Source: Streptomyces sp. NRRL S-1022
GTDB lineage: Bacteria; Actinomycetota; Actinomycetes; Streptomycetales; Streptomycetaceae
Direction: 5' to 3'
Assembly (NCBI RefSeq): GCF_000720135.1
Contig: NZ_JOIU01000002.1
Span: forward strand, 304,765 to 368,764
Length of the DNA: 64,000 nucleotides
Notes under the pieces: model-generated
Database searches by the model: none
What the model was told of the DNA's origin: nothing
The model's input: the letters and a program-made list of their open reading frames with translations, nothing else
Program-made: the position numbers and the translations under genes
Part shown: positions 37,119-46,217 of the stretch, piece after piece
Position numbering within the stretch: the stretch's first letter is position 1
How the letters are laid out: each line of letters starts with the position of its first letter

Positions 37119-37754
37119 TCAGCTCTCGACCGCCATCACGATGCCGAAGGCGATCATGACCGTGCCCGCGGTGGCGTCGACGTTGCGGCGGACCGTACGG
37201 CGCTTCATCCAGGTGCGCAGGCCGTGCGCGCCGAGGCTGATCAGGCCGTACCAGATCACCGCCTCCATCGCGTTGACCGCGGCCAGCGCGGTGCCCATGA
37301 ACGCCGGGGACACGCCGGACGGGATGAACTGCGGGATGGTGGCGCCGTAGAAGACACCGACCTTGGGGTTGGCCAGGTTGTTGAGCATGCCGCGGCCGAA
37401 GGAGCGCCACAGCGAGGCGGACTCCGGTTCCAGCTCGGTGTCCTTCTCCTGCCCCGCGCCGATGGCCCGGGCCGAGCGCCACAGCCCGATGCCCAGCCAG
37501 ACCATGTAGGCGGCGCCGACGATCCGGAACACGGTGTACGCCGTCTCGGAGGCGTCCAGCAGGGCGCCGATGCCCACCGCGATCGCCCCGCCCCAGATGA
37601 CGGCGCCGACGCCCACGCCCACGCCGGTGATGAACCCGTGGAGCCGCCCGCGCGCCACGGTGTTGCGGATGACCAGAGCGGTGTCCACGCCCGGCATGAT
37701 CACCAACAGGGCCGACACCAGGGCGAACGAGAGCAGTGACTGAAGAACCGACAC
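37119..37754 (-). CDS. LysE/RhtB-family exporter
   Basis: The 211-residue membrane protein has about six hydrophobic segments and the LysE/RhtB start LSFALVSALLVIMPGVDTAL, with the usual MPG(P/V)D turn, then GFITGVGVGVGAVIWG and MLNNLANPKVGVFYGATIPQF. The family exports amino acids and derivatives. It is in a tight unit with metA-like, FAD, sbnB and sbnA genes and probably exports the product. The GTG at 37754 has AGGAG about eight bases upstream, and the preceding gene stops 2 bp before. Confidence 0.87.
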   Translation of the reverse strand: MSVLQSLLSFALVSALLVIMPGVDTALVIRNTVARGRLHGFITGVGVGVGAVIWGGAIAVGIGALLDASETAYTVFRIVGAAYMVWLGIGLWRSARAIGAGQEKDTELEPESASLWRSFGRGMLNNLANPKVGVFYGATIPQFIPSGVSPAFMGTALAAVNAMEAVIWYGLISLGAHGLRTWMKRRTVRRNVDATAGTVMIAFGIVMAVES

Positions 37755-37756
37755 GC

Positions 37757-38686
37757 TTACACTCCTGACTTCTCGGCCGTGTTGTCGGCCAGGGGGATTC
37801 CGTCGCGCGTGAGACCGCGCAGCCAGTTGCGGTAGAAGAGCCGTCCGTGATCCTGCCAGTTCTCCACCGGGGCCGCCGAGGGGTCGTCGTCAGGGAAGTA
37901 GTTGACCGGGAGGGCGATGTCCGCGCCCTTGTCCTGGTCGCGGCGGAACTGCCGCAGCAGGGTGTCGGGGTCGTACTCCGGGTGCCCGGAGACGTACAGC
38001 TCCCGGCCGTCCCGGCTGGCGGCGATGTGCACGCCGGACTCGGGCGACTCGACCAGGATCCGCAGTTCCCCGGTCTTCTCGAAGTCGGCGCGGAGGTTCT
38101 CGGTGTGGCGCGACTGCGGCACCGTCACGACCGGCTCGAAGTCCGCCAGGAGCGGGGAGGAGGGGTCGGTGAGCGTGTTCGGGAAGTTGCCGAACAGCTT
38201 GGCGGGCAGCTCGTGCTTGGGAATGCCGTACCGGTGGTACAGCGCGGCCTGGGCGCCCCAGCAGACGTACTGGGCGGAGGTGACGTTCTCCCGCGCCCAG
38301 TCGATGATGCCGCGCAGCTCGTCCCAGTACGTCACCTGCTCGAAGGGCAGCAGCTCGACGGCGGCGCCGGTCACGATCAGGGCGTCGAAACGGCGGTCGG
38401 CGACGTCCTCGTGCGTCAGGTAGTGCTCCTTCAGGTACGCCTCGGGCGTGCTCTTGGAGGTGTGGTCCCGGGGGCGCAGCAGGGTGACGCGGACGGGCAG
38501 CCCGGCGCCGGACAGCAGGCGCAGCAGCTGGGTCTCGGTGACCGGCTTGTCCGGCATCAGGTTGAGGATGGCGAGTTCGACGGCCGGGGTCGCGGCGGCG
38601 GCCTCGCGGGGCTCGACGGTGACCGTGATGCCTTCGTCGGCGAGCTGGTCGACGGCGTCGATCCGGGTGGGGACGATGAGGGTCAC
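37757..38686 (-). CDS. Homoserine O-succinyltransferase (MetA)-like acyltransferase
   Basis: The 309-residue protein matches the MetA family: ILNLMPDKPVTETQLLRLL, LIVTGAAVELLPFEQVTYW, YVCWGAQAALYHRYGIPKH with the nucleophilic Cys, SRHTENLR, and VSGHPEYDPDTLLRQF carrying the catalytic His and Glu. MetA acylates homoserine or a related amine/alcohol with succinyl- or acetyl-CoA. Here it sits in a diaminopropionate cluster, so its acceptor may be a pathway intermediate. It overlaps the FAD enzyme gene by GTGA. The gene symbol metA is not claimed because the context argues for a specialised role. Confidence 0.82.
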   Translation of the reverse strand: MTLIVPTRIDAVDQLADEGITVTVEPREAAAATPAVELAILNLMPDKPVTETQLLRLLSGAGLPVRVTLLRPRDHTSKSTPEAYLKEHYLTHEDVADRRFDALIVTGAAVELLPFEQVTYWDELRGIIDWARENVTSAQYVCWGAQAALYHRYGIPKHELPAKLFGNFPNTLTDPSSPLLADFEPVVTVPQSRHTENLRADFEKTGELRILVESPESGVHIAASRDGRELYVSGHPEYDPDTLLRQFRRDQDKGADIALPVNYFPDDDPSAAPVENWQDHGRLFYRNWLRGLTRDGIPLADNTAEKSGV

Positions 38687-40596
38687 GGCGCGGTGCTCCT
38701 GGGGGTCTCGGGCTCGGTGGCGGCGGCGAGTTCGGCCAGTACGGCGGTGACGCACCGGTCGGCGTCCGCCAGCGCGCGGTTGCGGCCGCCGGGCGAGGGG
38801 ACGTAGTGGTTGTAGAAGGTGGCCCCCTCGCAGAGCGGGCCGAGGACGCGGACCTTCCGGTCGGGCCGGCCGTCGGCGGCGACGGGATGCTGGTCCGCCG
38901 TGATGTCGACACCGCGGCTGCTGCGGGCGCCGGGGCGGTGCCGGCGGATCCGGCCGCCGGCCGCGAGGTCCGCCAGCAGCGGGCTGCCGGTCGCCTCCAC
39001 GTCGGGCTGGCCCGAGGTGGCGTACGCCAGCCAGTCGGCCGGTGCGCTGTGCCCGGTGCCGAGGCGCGTGGAGGAGATCCGCCACGCCGTCCCGTCCCAC
39101 TCGACGCGCGGTGCGGGCCCGAACGGGACGCTGACGACCCCGGCCTCCAGCAGGGCGAGCAGCTCCTCGTGCCGGTCGAGCTGCGGGCCGGTCACCGAGC
39201 GGTTGAGGGTCGCGGTGAAGGAGCCGTAGAACTCGTCGTGGGAGTCCTCGTCCAGGCCGCCGAAGTCGACGGCGTGGCGGACGACGTCGCGCAGGTCGCG
39301 CAGGACTTCCAGGCCGGCCTTGGTGGGGCTGCCGCCGAGGCCGAGCCGTGCCTCCACGAGGTCCGACCGCAGCCGCTCCTGGTACCACTTCTGGTAGGCG
39401 TCGCTGGAGTCGAACTCGGCGCTGTCGGGGAAGAGCAGCTCCTGCGGGTCGAAGTGGCCGAACCGCTCGGCGTGTTCGGCGTCCAGGGCCCGCAGCTCGT
39501 CGTCCAGGGTCCCCGCGTCCGCCGCCGCGCGCAGCTGCTCCGCCAGGGCGTGCTCGGCTTCGGCGCCGCGTGCGAGGGCGGCGCCGCGGCGGTGGAAGGC
39601 GATGCGCATCTCGGTGCGGATCAGCGGGAGGATGTCGTCGTGCAGGCTCAGGGGGCGGTCGTCCCCGGCGGAGCGGAGGCGGTCGACGGCCTCGGGGCTG
39701 AACACCACCGGCCGGTACGGTCCGCCGGTGCGGTTGGCGGCGGGCCGGGCCCGGAAGGGGATGCCGGTCCGGGAGAACAGCAGGATGCGCGGTTCCCGTC
39801 CGCTGGGCAGGTAGCGCAGGCCGCCGTCGGCCGCCTCGTACCGGCCGCCGCGGCCGAGGGTGAGCGAGGCGAGGACGTCCATGGCCGACAGACCGGTGCC
39901 GCCGAGGGCGAGGGTCCGGCCGGCGGTGACGTCCGCGAAGGCCGCGGCGGGCGGATAGATGGCGTGGATGCGGCGGGCCGCGCCCGGTGCCCCGGGGTCG
40001 GGGGCGGCCGGCGGGGTGTGTCCGGTGGTGAGGAAGACCCTGTCCACCCGCAGGGTCTCGCCGCTGTCCAGGGTGATCAGCCGGGAGTCGTCGGGGCCGG
40101 CGGACAGGCCGGTCGCCGTGGCGCGGTGGAACCGTATCTCCACGTTCTCGGGGACACGGTCGAGGAGGCGCCGCAGGAACCAGGCGAGGTACTCGCCGAG
40201 CACCCGCCGGGGCAGGTAGTCGTCGGGCCGTACCGGCCGGCCCTCGGCGCCGAGGGTGTAGCCGTCCTCGCCCACCTTCAGGCCCCGGTCCGTCACCCAG
40301 GTGTACAGGTCGGGACCCCGGTCGCCGACGGCCGTGCCGACCGTCGCCTCGTCGGGGAAGAGGCTCACCTGTGCGGCGACGGTGTTGAGCAGCAGGTGGT
40401 CGGGCTGGTCGACGGCGTGGATGCCGACGCCGCTGCCGTCCGGGTCCACGACCTCGACGACGAGCCGGCGGCCCGCCCGGTCCGGCTGTGCGGCGAGGGT
40501 GACGAGGCGTTCGAGGACGCCGATGCCGCGGGAGCCCAGGCCGATGATGCCGACGGTGCCCGCGACCGCGTTCCGCTGGGGGGAAGTCGTCACCAC
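38683..40596 (-). CDS. FAD/NAD(P)-binding protein of a diaminopropionate cluster
   Basis: The 637-residue protein starts with a dinucleotide loop, VGIIGLGSRGIGVLERL (about 15-31), typical of the FAD-NAD(P)-binding group (PF13454-like), then HLLLNTVAAQVSLFPDEA, VDRVFLTTGHTPP, a second loop TLALGGTGLSAMDVLASLTL, and LFSRTGIPFRARP. A long helical C-terminal part ends with CEGATFYNHYVPSPGGRNRA. Members of this group have been linked to amine oxidation in natural product pathways, but substrate and reaction are unknown here. Two adjacent GTG codons (40596 and 40593) are possible starts; the second overlaps the sbnB stop as GTGA. GGGGAG lies about eight bases upstream. Confidence 0.75.
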   Translation of the reverse strand: MVTTSPQRNAVAGTVGIIGLGSRGIGVLERLVTLAAQPDRAGRRLVVEVVDPDGSGVGIHAVDQPDHLLLNTVAAQVSLFPDEATVGTAVGDRGPDLYTWVTDRGLKVGEDGYTLGAEGRPVRPDDYLPRRVLGEYLAWFLRRLLDRVPENVEIRFHRATATGLSAGPDDSRLITLDSGETLRVDRVFLTTGHTPPAAPDPGAPGAARRIHAIYPPAAAFADVTAGRTLALGGTGLSAMDVLASLTLGRGGRYEAADGGLRYLPSGREPRILLFSRTGIPFRARPAANRTGGPYRPVVFSPEAVDRLRSAGDDRPLSLHDDILPLIRTEMRIAFHRRGAALARGAEAEHALAEQLRAAADAGTLDDELRALDAEHAERFGHFDPQELLFPDSAEFDSSDAYQKWYQERLRSDLVEARLGLGGSPTKAGLEVLRDLRDVVRHAVDFGGLDEDSHDEFYGSFTATLNRSVTGPQLDRHEELLALLEAGVVSVPFGPAPRVEWDGTAWRISSTRLGTGHSAPADWLAYATSGQPDVEATGSPLLADLAAGGRIRRHRPGARSSRGVDITADQHPVAADGRPDRKVRVLGPLCEGATFYNHYVPSPGGRNRALADADRCVTAVLAELAAATEPETPRSTAP

Positions 40597-41597
40597 CGCT
40601 CGGTCTCCCCGAAGAAGTCGGCGATGGCGGTGACGCGGCCCGACTCGGCGGCCACGCGGTGCACTTCGAGGCCCACGGCGAGGTCCAGGACGCCCAGGCC
40701 GAAGGGCGAGAAGACGACCGGCTTGTCGGTGCCGACCGTGGCCTCGCCGTTGATGACCTCGGCGAGGGTGCCGGTGATGAAGTCCCGGTTGCCGTACTTC
40801 TGTTCGGCCAGGTGCGGTGAGGTGTTGGCCTTCAGGCAGTGGTCGACGTCGTCCAGCACGTTGTAGGAGCCGGCGATGATCTCGGGGCCGATGTCCCGCA
40901 GGGAGATGTTGAGGACGATCTGCCCCGGGGCGAAGGCGTCGGGCTCCAGGACGTACGGCTCCCCGGCCGTGGTCGCGAAGACGACCAGGTCGGCGCCGGA
41001 CACGGCCTCCTGGAGGGTCTCGGCGTAGGACGCCGGGTACGCCAGCCGCTCGGTGGCGTGGGCCGCCAGGGCGGTGCCGTACTCCTGGCTCAGGTCGTGC
41101 ACCGCGACCTGCTCGAACGTCCACTGCTCGGCGTGGAAGAACTCCAGGATGTTGCGGGCGATGATGCCCGCGCCCACCACCGCGAGCCGGCCGCCCTTGC
41201 GTCCGCCGGTGAGGACGTCCGCCGCCAGGACGGCCGACGCGGCGGTGCGGGCGGCGCTGATCTGCGAGGCCTCCAGCAGCGCGAACGGGTAACCGGTCTC
41301 GGCGTCGTTCAGCACGAGCGTGGCCGAGGCGCGGGGGATGCCGCGCTCGATGTTGGCCGGGAAGCTCGCGATCCACTTGATGCCGGCGACCTCGCGCTCG
41401 CCGTCGAGGTAGGCGGGCAGGGCGATGATGCGGTCCGCGGGCTTCTCGGGGAAGCGGAGGAAATAGCTGTCCGGGTTCACGGAACGCCCGGCCTCGTGGG
41501 CCAGGTAGGTGTCGCGCACGACCCGGACGATGTCCCGGCGGCTGTCCCGGACGATGTCCCGGACGGTGCGGCCGTTGACGACATCGAATTCGAACAT
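40590..41597 (-). CDS. sbnB: SbnB-type N-(1-amino-1-carboxyethyl)glutamate dehydrogenase (ornithine cyclodeaminase family)
   Basis: The 335-residue protein has the ornithine cyclodeaminase/mu-crystallin fold: ISAARTAASAVLAADVLTGG, the NAD-binding LAVVGAGIIARNILEFF, VVFATTAGEPYVL and VDHCLKANTSPHLAE. SbnB oxidatively splits the SbnA product ACEGA to L-2,3-diaminopropionate and 2-oxoglutarate. The assignment rests on this fold plus adjacency to an sbnA-like gene, which is the established pairing. The ATG at 41597 has GAAGGAG ten bases upstream. The stop overlaps the FAD enzyme start. Confidence 0.87.
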   Translation of the reverse strand: MFEFDVVNGRTVRDIVRDSRRDIVRVVRDTYLAHEAGRSVNPDSYFLRFPEKPADRIIALPAYLDGEREVAGIKWIASFPANIERGIPRASATLVLNDAETGYPFALLEASQISAARTAASAVLAADVLTGGRKGGRLAVVGAGIIARNILEFFHAEQWTFEQVAVHDLSQEYGTALAAHATERLAYPASYAETLQEAVSGADLVVFATTAGEPYVLEPDAFAPGQIVLNISLRDIGPEIIAGSYNVLDDVDHCLKANTSPHLAEQKYGNRDFITGTLAEVINGEATVGTDKPVVFSPFGLGVLDLAVGLEVHRVAAESGRVTAIADFFGETERW

Positions 41598-41663
41598 GGT
41601 GAGTGACTCCTTCAATCTCTGTGCGTGTTGCGCGGTGGGGCGAGGACGGCGACGGGGTCCGGG

Positions 41664-42611
41664 TCAGTCGTCGACGGCGCCGAAGCGCTCGCCGACCCAG
41701 TCGTCGTCGTAGATCGTGTCGAGGTAGCGCTCGCCGAGGTCCGGGCTGATGGCGACCACCGAGGCGCCCTCGGGGAGGTCGCGGTGCCGGGTCTCGACCG
41801 CGGCGAGCACCGAACCGGTGGAGCCGCCGGCGAGGATGCCCCGCCCGGTGGCGAGCCGCCGGCACATGCGCACCGCCTCGGCCTCCGGCACCATGACGAC
41901 CTCGTCCACGAGCCCGTCACGGAAGATCTCCGGACGCCGGCTGGTGCCCAGGCCGGGGATGTGCCGGCGGGCCGGGGAGGCGCCGAAGGTGACCGAGCCG
42001 GCCGTGTCGACCGCGATGATGCGGGTACCGGGCGAGTGCTCGCGGAAGTACTCGGCGCAGCCCATCAGCGTGCCGGTGGTGCCCGCGCCGACGAAGAGGA
42101 CGTCGACCTCGCACTCCTTGAGCAGGGCGGGGGCGGTACGCCGGTAATGGGCCTGCGGATTGGCCTCGTTGGCGTACTGGTTGGGCCACACCAGGCCGGG
42201 GTCCTCGCGCAGCCGGGCGTGGATGTGGTCGATGCGGGACTGCAGGAAGCCGCCGTTGGCGTCCCGGCGGTCGACGATGACGACCTCGGCGCCGTAGGCC
42301 CGCATCAGACGGACGCTGGTGGCCGCGGTGTTGGGGTCCGCGACACAGGTGAACCGGTAGCCGCGGGCCGCGCAGACCGAGCTGAGCGCGATGCCGAGGT
42401 TGCCGGAGGACGACTCGATGACCCGGCCGCCGGGCTTGAGCACGCCACGGCGCTCCAGGTCCTCCAGCAGGCCCACGGCCGCCTTGAGTTTGATGGACCC
42501 CGCGAGGTTGAGGCCTTCGATCTTGAGTGTGAGGTCGACGCCGGGGATGAAACCGCTCAGGTCGAGGAAAAGGTCGTCGAGGACCAGGTCGTACGCATTG
42601 CGAAAGATCAT
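41664..42611 (-). CDS. sbnA: SbnA-type O-phosphoserine-dependent PLP synthase (2,3-diaminopropionate biosynthesis)
   Basis: The 315-residue protein belongs to the cysteine synthase/cystathionine beta-synthase PLP fold. The Schiff-base lysine is K41 in LAGSIKLKAA. SSSGNLGIALSSVCAARGY is the phosphate/substrate loop, GAGTTGTLMGCAEYF the PLP-phosphate loop and GGSTGSVLAAV follows. The GSIK context and shortness match SbnA, which joins O-phospho-L-serine and L-glutamate to ACEGA. It is first in the cluster, with 66 bp to sbnB. The ATG at 42611 is preceded by GAAGGTG. Confidence 0.87.
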   Translation of the reverse strand: MIFRNAYDLVLDDLFLDLSGFIPGVDLTLKIEGLNLAGSIKLKAAVGLLEDLERRGVLKPGGRVIESSSGNLGIALSSVCAARGYRFTCVADPNTAATSVRLMRAYGAEVVIVDRRDANGGFLQSRIDHIHARLREDPGLVWPNQYANEANPQAHYRRTAPALLKECEVDVLFVGAGTTGTLMGCAEYFREHSPGTRIIAVDTAGSVTFGASPARRHIPGLGTSRRPEIFRDGLVDEVVMVPEAEAVRMCRRLATGRGILAGGSTGSVLAAVETRHRDLPEGASVVAISPDLGERYLDTIYDDDWVGERFGAVDD

Positions 42612-43325
42612 CGAGCACCTTCGGAAACGGTCGAGCGTGACGGAGGTGGTACGAGTGGTGCGGTGCCGGCGGCACGCCGACGACGACCCGGGCGCGGGAG
42701 GGCGCGGACAGGCCGGGGACGCGGGGCAGGGCCGTCGCGGGACGGGACGCGGACGTGGTCCGGGGTGCGCCGGCGGAGCGCTGCCCACCCCGTCCGGCTG
42801 GACGTCAGGAGCGCGCGGCCTCAGCCGTGGGAGGTGTCCGGCCCGTCGATGGGTCGCCCGGTACGACAGTGCGGGAGGCACGCCCGGGCGCGCGGACACG
42901 AGGAGGTCCGGGTGCGGGCGGAAGGGCCTGGCCCGGATGCGCCGGGTCTGCGGCGCGTCGCGGGGACTTCGCCGTGCTGGTGGAAGCACCGCTGCTCGCG
43001 GTGCGGGAGCCGCCGGCCCCGGTCACCGGGACGGGAGTTCGCTCGCCCGGGCGGCAGGGCGTCGACGGCCGCTAAGTGGTCGTCCGTCTGCTCGCGGACC
43101 GACGACCGCGACGGCCCTGAGTGGCTTTCCCTCGGTGCGACGAGCGCACGCGCGACGTGCACGCCTTTCCCCTTCCCCCGTGGACGGCAATGGTGTTGCC
43201 TGTATGTCACGGACTGCCGGTCTGGCGGCGGTGCGTGATCTTGGGGTAACTCTAACTCGCCCTCCGTGACGCGTCTATGACAACGAGATGAAACCCTGCG
43301 GCAGCCCTGGCGGCGGCGCCGGAGG
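42612..43325. other. Intergenic region upstream of the diaminopropionate cluster (714 bp)
   Basis: No convincing gene was found here on either strand; open frames have no ribosome binding site and no recognisable sequence. The stretch 43230-43290 is AT-richer and, reading left, has TTGTCA (43283-43278) and several TAGAGT/GAGTTA hexamers 19-23 bp away, so a loosely spaced promoter for the sbnA transcript may lie there. A long 5' leader of about 600 nt would then precede sbnA. Confidence 0.4.
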
Positions 43326-44702
43326 TCACCGCGGGCGGGCGTGGGCCCGGCGGAAGCGCTCCAGGCCCTCGGCCAGATCCACCACCGGGTCGGGGTAGTC
43401 CAGCGCGGCCCGGGCGGGTCCCGGCAGTTTCCAGGGCTCGTGCACCGCCGGGGCCCCGACGCCCCGCAGTTCGGGCAGCCAGCGGCGCACGTAGCTGCCC
43501 TCGGGGTCGTACTTCTTCGCCTGTGCGACCGGGTTGAGGACCCGGTTGGGGCGGGTGTCGGTGCCGGTGCCGGCCACCCACTGCCAGTTCAGCTGGTTGT
43601 TGGCCACGTCCCCGTCGACCAGCCAGTACAGGAAGTGCGCGGCACCGATCCGCCAGTCGACGTAGAGCGTCTTGCTCAGGAAGCAGGCGGTCAGCAGCCG
43701 GGCGCGGTTGTGCATCCAGCCCTCGTGGCGCAGCTGCCGCATCGCCGCGTCGATCACCGGATAGCCGGTACGGCCCTCCCGCCAGGCCTCGATGTCCTCC
43801 CGCGCGGTGCGCTCGGTGCGCCAGTGGTCGTGCCGGGTGCGGTAGTCGCCGTGCGCCGCGTCGGGGCGGGCGGCGAGGACCTGGCGGTGGAAGTCGCGCC
43901 AGGCGAGCTGCCGGACCAGCGCCTCGGCGCCCGGCCCGCCGTGGCGGCGCCCGCGGTGCACCAGCTCCACCGCGGACAGGGTGCCGAAGTGCAGGTGCGC
44001 GGAGAGCTTGGAGGTGGCGTCGGCGGCCAGGGCGTCGCGGGTGTCGTCGTAGGCGTCGAGTCCGCCGCGCCAGTAGGCGGTCATCCGCCCGCGGCCCGCG
44101 CGCTCCCCGCCGGCCGGCAGGCCGGGCGAGACGCCGGGGACGGCGTCCCGGGCGGGAAGCGGCTCGCCCCGGACGTGGTCGGGCACGGGCACGCGGCGCG
44201 GGGCGCCGACGGCCGGGCGCAGCCGGACCTGCGTCCAGCGCCGGAGGTACGGCGTGAAGACGGCGAAGTGGTCCGACGCGGCGGGGGTCACCTCGCCGGG
44301 CGGCACCGCCACGGTGACCGCGTCGTGCACGGACAGGCGGCGCCCGTCGGAATCCAGCGCCCGCCGCAGCCGCTCCTCGCGCCGGGTGGCGAAGCGGCTG
44401 TGCGCCGCCGACAGGTGCACCTCGCCGGCGTCCGCCTCGCGGGCCACGCGGCACACCTCCGCCACCAGGTCGCCGGAGCGCACCACGAGGCGCCCGCCGC
44501 GCTCGCGCAGCCCGGCGTCGAGGTCGGCGAGGCAGTCGGCGAGGAACGCGCTGCGGTTGGGGGTGGCGAACCCGGTCGCGGCCACGGCCCGGTCCCGCAC
44601 GAAGAGCGGCACGACCGCGTCGGCGGACGCCAGGGCCGCGCGCAGCGGCGGGTGGTCGTGCAGACGCAGGTCGGAGGTGAACAGGACGACCGAGACGCGC
44701 AT
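43326..44702 (-). CDS. phr: Deoxyribodipyrimidine photolyase
   Basis: The 458-residue protein has the photolyase N-terminal alpha/beta domain (VVLFTSDLRLHDHPPLRAAL) and the FAD-binding helical domain with TSKLSAHLHFGTLSAVELVH, LAWRDFHRQVLAARP, GYPVIDAAMRQLRHEGWMHN and NQLNWQWVAGTGTD. The LNWQWVAGTGTD and EGWMHNRAR blocks are the class I CPD photolyase signatures. It repairs UV dimers with blue light. It lies 5 bp after an NAD-binding protein gene, an arrangement shared with light- and stress-induced Streptomyces operons. Confidence 0.92.
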   Translation of the reverse strand: MRVSVVLFTSDLRLHDHPPLRAALASADAVVPLFVRDRAVAATGFATPNRSAFLADCLADLDAGLRERGGRLVVRSGDLVAEVCRVAREADAGEVHLSAAHSRFATRREERLRRALDSDGRRLSVHDAVTVAVPPGEVTPAASDHFAVFTPYLRRWTQVRLRPAVGAPRRVPVPDHVRGEPLPARDAVPGVSPGLPAGGERAGRGRMTAYWRGGLDAYDDTRDALAADATSKLSAHLHFGTLSAVELVHRGRRHGGPGAEALVRQLAWRDFHRQVLAARPDAAHGDYRTRHDHWRTERTAREDIEAWREGRTGYPVIDAAMRQLRHEGWMHNRARLLTACFLSKTLYVDWRIGAAHFLYWLVDGDVANNQLNWQWVAGTGTDTRPNRVLNPVAQAKKYDPEGSYVRRWLPELRGVGAPAVHEPWKLPGPARAALDYPDPVVDLAEGLERFRRAHARPR

Positions 44703-44707
44703 CGCCG

Positions 44708-46201
44708 TCAGCCCTCCCCGCGCTGCGCGCGTTCGGCGGCACGGACGATGTTGCGGGCCATGCCGCCGAAGACGACCGCGTGGAAGGGCGACACGCTCCA
44801 CCAGTACAGCTGGCCGAGCAGCCCGTGCGGGTGGAACAGGGCCCGCTGCCGGTAGCGGGCGCCGCCGGCCCCGTCCGCGGCGACGTGCATCTCCAGCCAG
44901 GCCAGCCCGGGCAGCCGCATCTCGGCGCGCAACCGCAGCAGCCGCCCGCGCTGGATCTCCTCCACCCGCCAGAAGTCCAGCGAGTCGCCGACCCGCAGCC
45001 GCCGGGCGTCCCGGCGTCCCCGGCGCAGGCCCACCCCGCCGGCGAGGCGGTCGAGCCAGCCGCGCACCGCCCAGGCCAGCGGGAAGGAGTACCAGCCGTT
45101 CTCGCCCCCGATGCCCTCGACCACGTCCCACAGCGCGCCGGGAGCGACCGCGGCGTGGCGTTCGCGTACGTCGGTGTAGAGGCTGCCGCCCGCCCAGTCC
45201 GGGTCGGTGGGCAGCGGGTCGCTGGGCGCGCCCGGCACGGAGGCGGAGGACCAGCGGGTGGCGACCCGCGCGTCGCGCACGCGTTCCAGCGCGAGGGCGA
45301 CGGCGCGGTCGAAGCCGATCGGGTGGCCGGGCGGACTGGGCACGTACCGCTCGACGTCCCGCTCCCGGCACACCACCTCGTGGCGCAGCGACTCGGTCAG
45401 CGGACGGGCGAGGGCGGCCGGTACGGGGGTCACCAGGCCGACCCAGTGACTGGACAGGCGGGGGGTGAGCACGGGCACGGGGACGATGACCCGCCGGGGC
45501 AGCCCGGCGACGGCGGCGTACCGCCGCATCATCTGCACGTACGTGAGCACCTCCGGGCCGCCGATGTCGAAGGCCCGGCTGACGTCGGCCGGCAGGCCGG
45601 CGCAGCCGACCAGGACGCGCAGCACGTCCCGTACGGCGATGGGCTGGATGCGGGTGCGCACCCAGCGCGGGGTGACCATCACCGGCAGCCGCTCGGTGAG
45701 GTAGCGCAGCATCTCGAAGCTCGCGGACCCGGAGCCGATGATGACGGCGGCCCGCAGCACGGCCGTCGGCACGCCCGAGCCGAGGAGGATGCGCCCCACC
45801 TCGGCGCGGGAGCGCAGGTGCGGGGAGAGTTCCCGCTCGGGCACCCCGGCCGGGGTCAGCCCGCCCAGGTAGACCAGGCGGCCGACGCCGGCCCTGCGCG
45901 CCTGCGCGCCGAACAGGCGGGCCGCCTCCCGGTCCGTCCGCTCGAAGTCGCGGCCGGTGCCGAGCGCGTGCACCAGGTAGTAGGCGACCTCGACACCCTC
46001 CATCGCCGCCGCCACCGAGCCGGCGTCGGTGACGTCGCCGCGCGCGATCTCCACCCGCCCGGCCCACGGCTGGTCGCGCAGCTTCCGGGGCGTGCGCACC
46101 AGGCAGCGCACCCGGTACCCGGCGGCCAGCAGTTCCGGCACCAGCCGCCCGCCGATGTAGCCGCTGGCGCCGGTCACCAGACAGAGCCTCGCGTCCTCCA
46201 C
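44708..46201 (-). CDS. NAD(P)-binding epimerase-like protein with C-terminal DUF2867-like domain
   Basis: The 497-residue protein starts with an atypical/extended SDR domain (CLVTGASGYIGGRLVPELLAAG at the N-terminus, VAYYLVHALGTGRDF, RLVYLGGLTP, AVLRAAVIIGSGSASFEMLR). The second half (about 330-495) is a START-like/DUF2867 domain with GENGWYSFPLAWAVRGWLDR, LDFWRVEEI and HPHGLLGQLYWWSVSPFH. Reaction unknown; such proteins are often found next to photolyase and carotenoid genes. The GTG at 46201 has GAGGAGG about eleven bases upstream. Gaps are 16 bp from tatC and 5 bp to phr, so it is in one operon. Confidence 0.82.
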   Translation of the reverse strand: MEDARLCLVTGASGYIGGRLVPELLAAGYRVRCLVRTPRKLRDQPWAGRVEIARGDVTDAGSVAAAMEGVEVAYYLVHALGTGRDFERTDREAARLFGAQARRAGVGRLVYLGGLTPAGVPERELSPHLRSRAEVGRILLGSGVPTAVLRAAVIIGSGSASFEMLRYLTERLPVMVTPRWVRTRIQPIAVRDVLRVLVGCAGLPADVSRAFDIGGPEVLTYVQMMRRYAAVAGLPRRVIVPVPVLTPRLSSHWVGLVTPVPAALARPLTESLRHEVVCRERDVERYVPSPPGHPIGFDRAVALALERVRDARVATRWSSASVPGAPSDPLPTDPDWAGGSLYTDVRERHAAVAPGALWDVVEGIGGENGWYSFPLAWAVRGWLDRLAGGVGLRRGRRDARRLRVGDSLDFWRVEEIQRGRLLRLRAEMRLPGLAWLEMHVAADGAGGARYRQRALFHPHGLLGQLYWWSVSPFHAVVFGGMARNIVRAAERAQRGEG

Positions 46202-46217
46202 GTGAACCGCCGCCTCC

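Noticed and set aside
37757..38686. Housekeeping methionine biosynthesis metA
   Set aside because: It is embedded by overlaps in a diaminopropionate cluster with an exporter, so a specialised acyltransferase is more likely; sequence alone cannot exclude the housekeeping role.
36041..42611. Staphyloferrin B-type siderophore cluster
   Set aside because: Only the sbnA and sbnB type genes are present; no NIS synthetase, decarboxylase or citrate synthase-like gene was found in the window.
42821..43210. Minus-strand ORF of about 129 codons upstream of sbnA
   Set aside because: No ribosome binding site, Arg/Pro-rich composition typical of chance frames in high-GC DNA, and no family resemblance.
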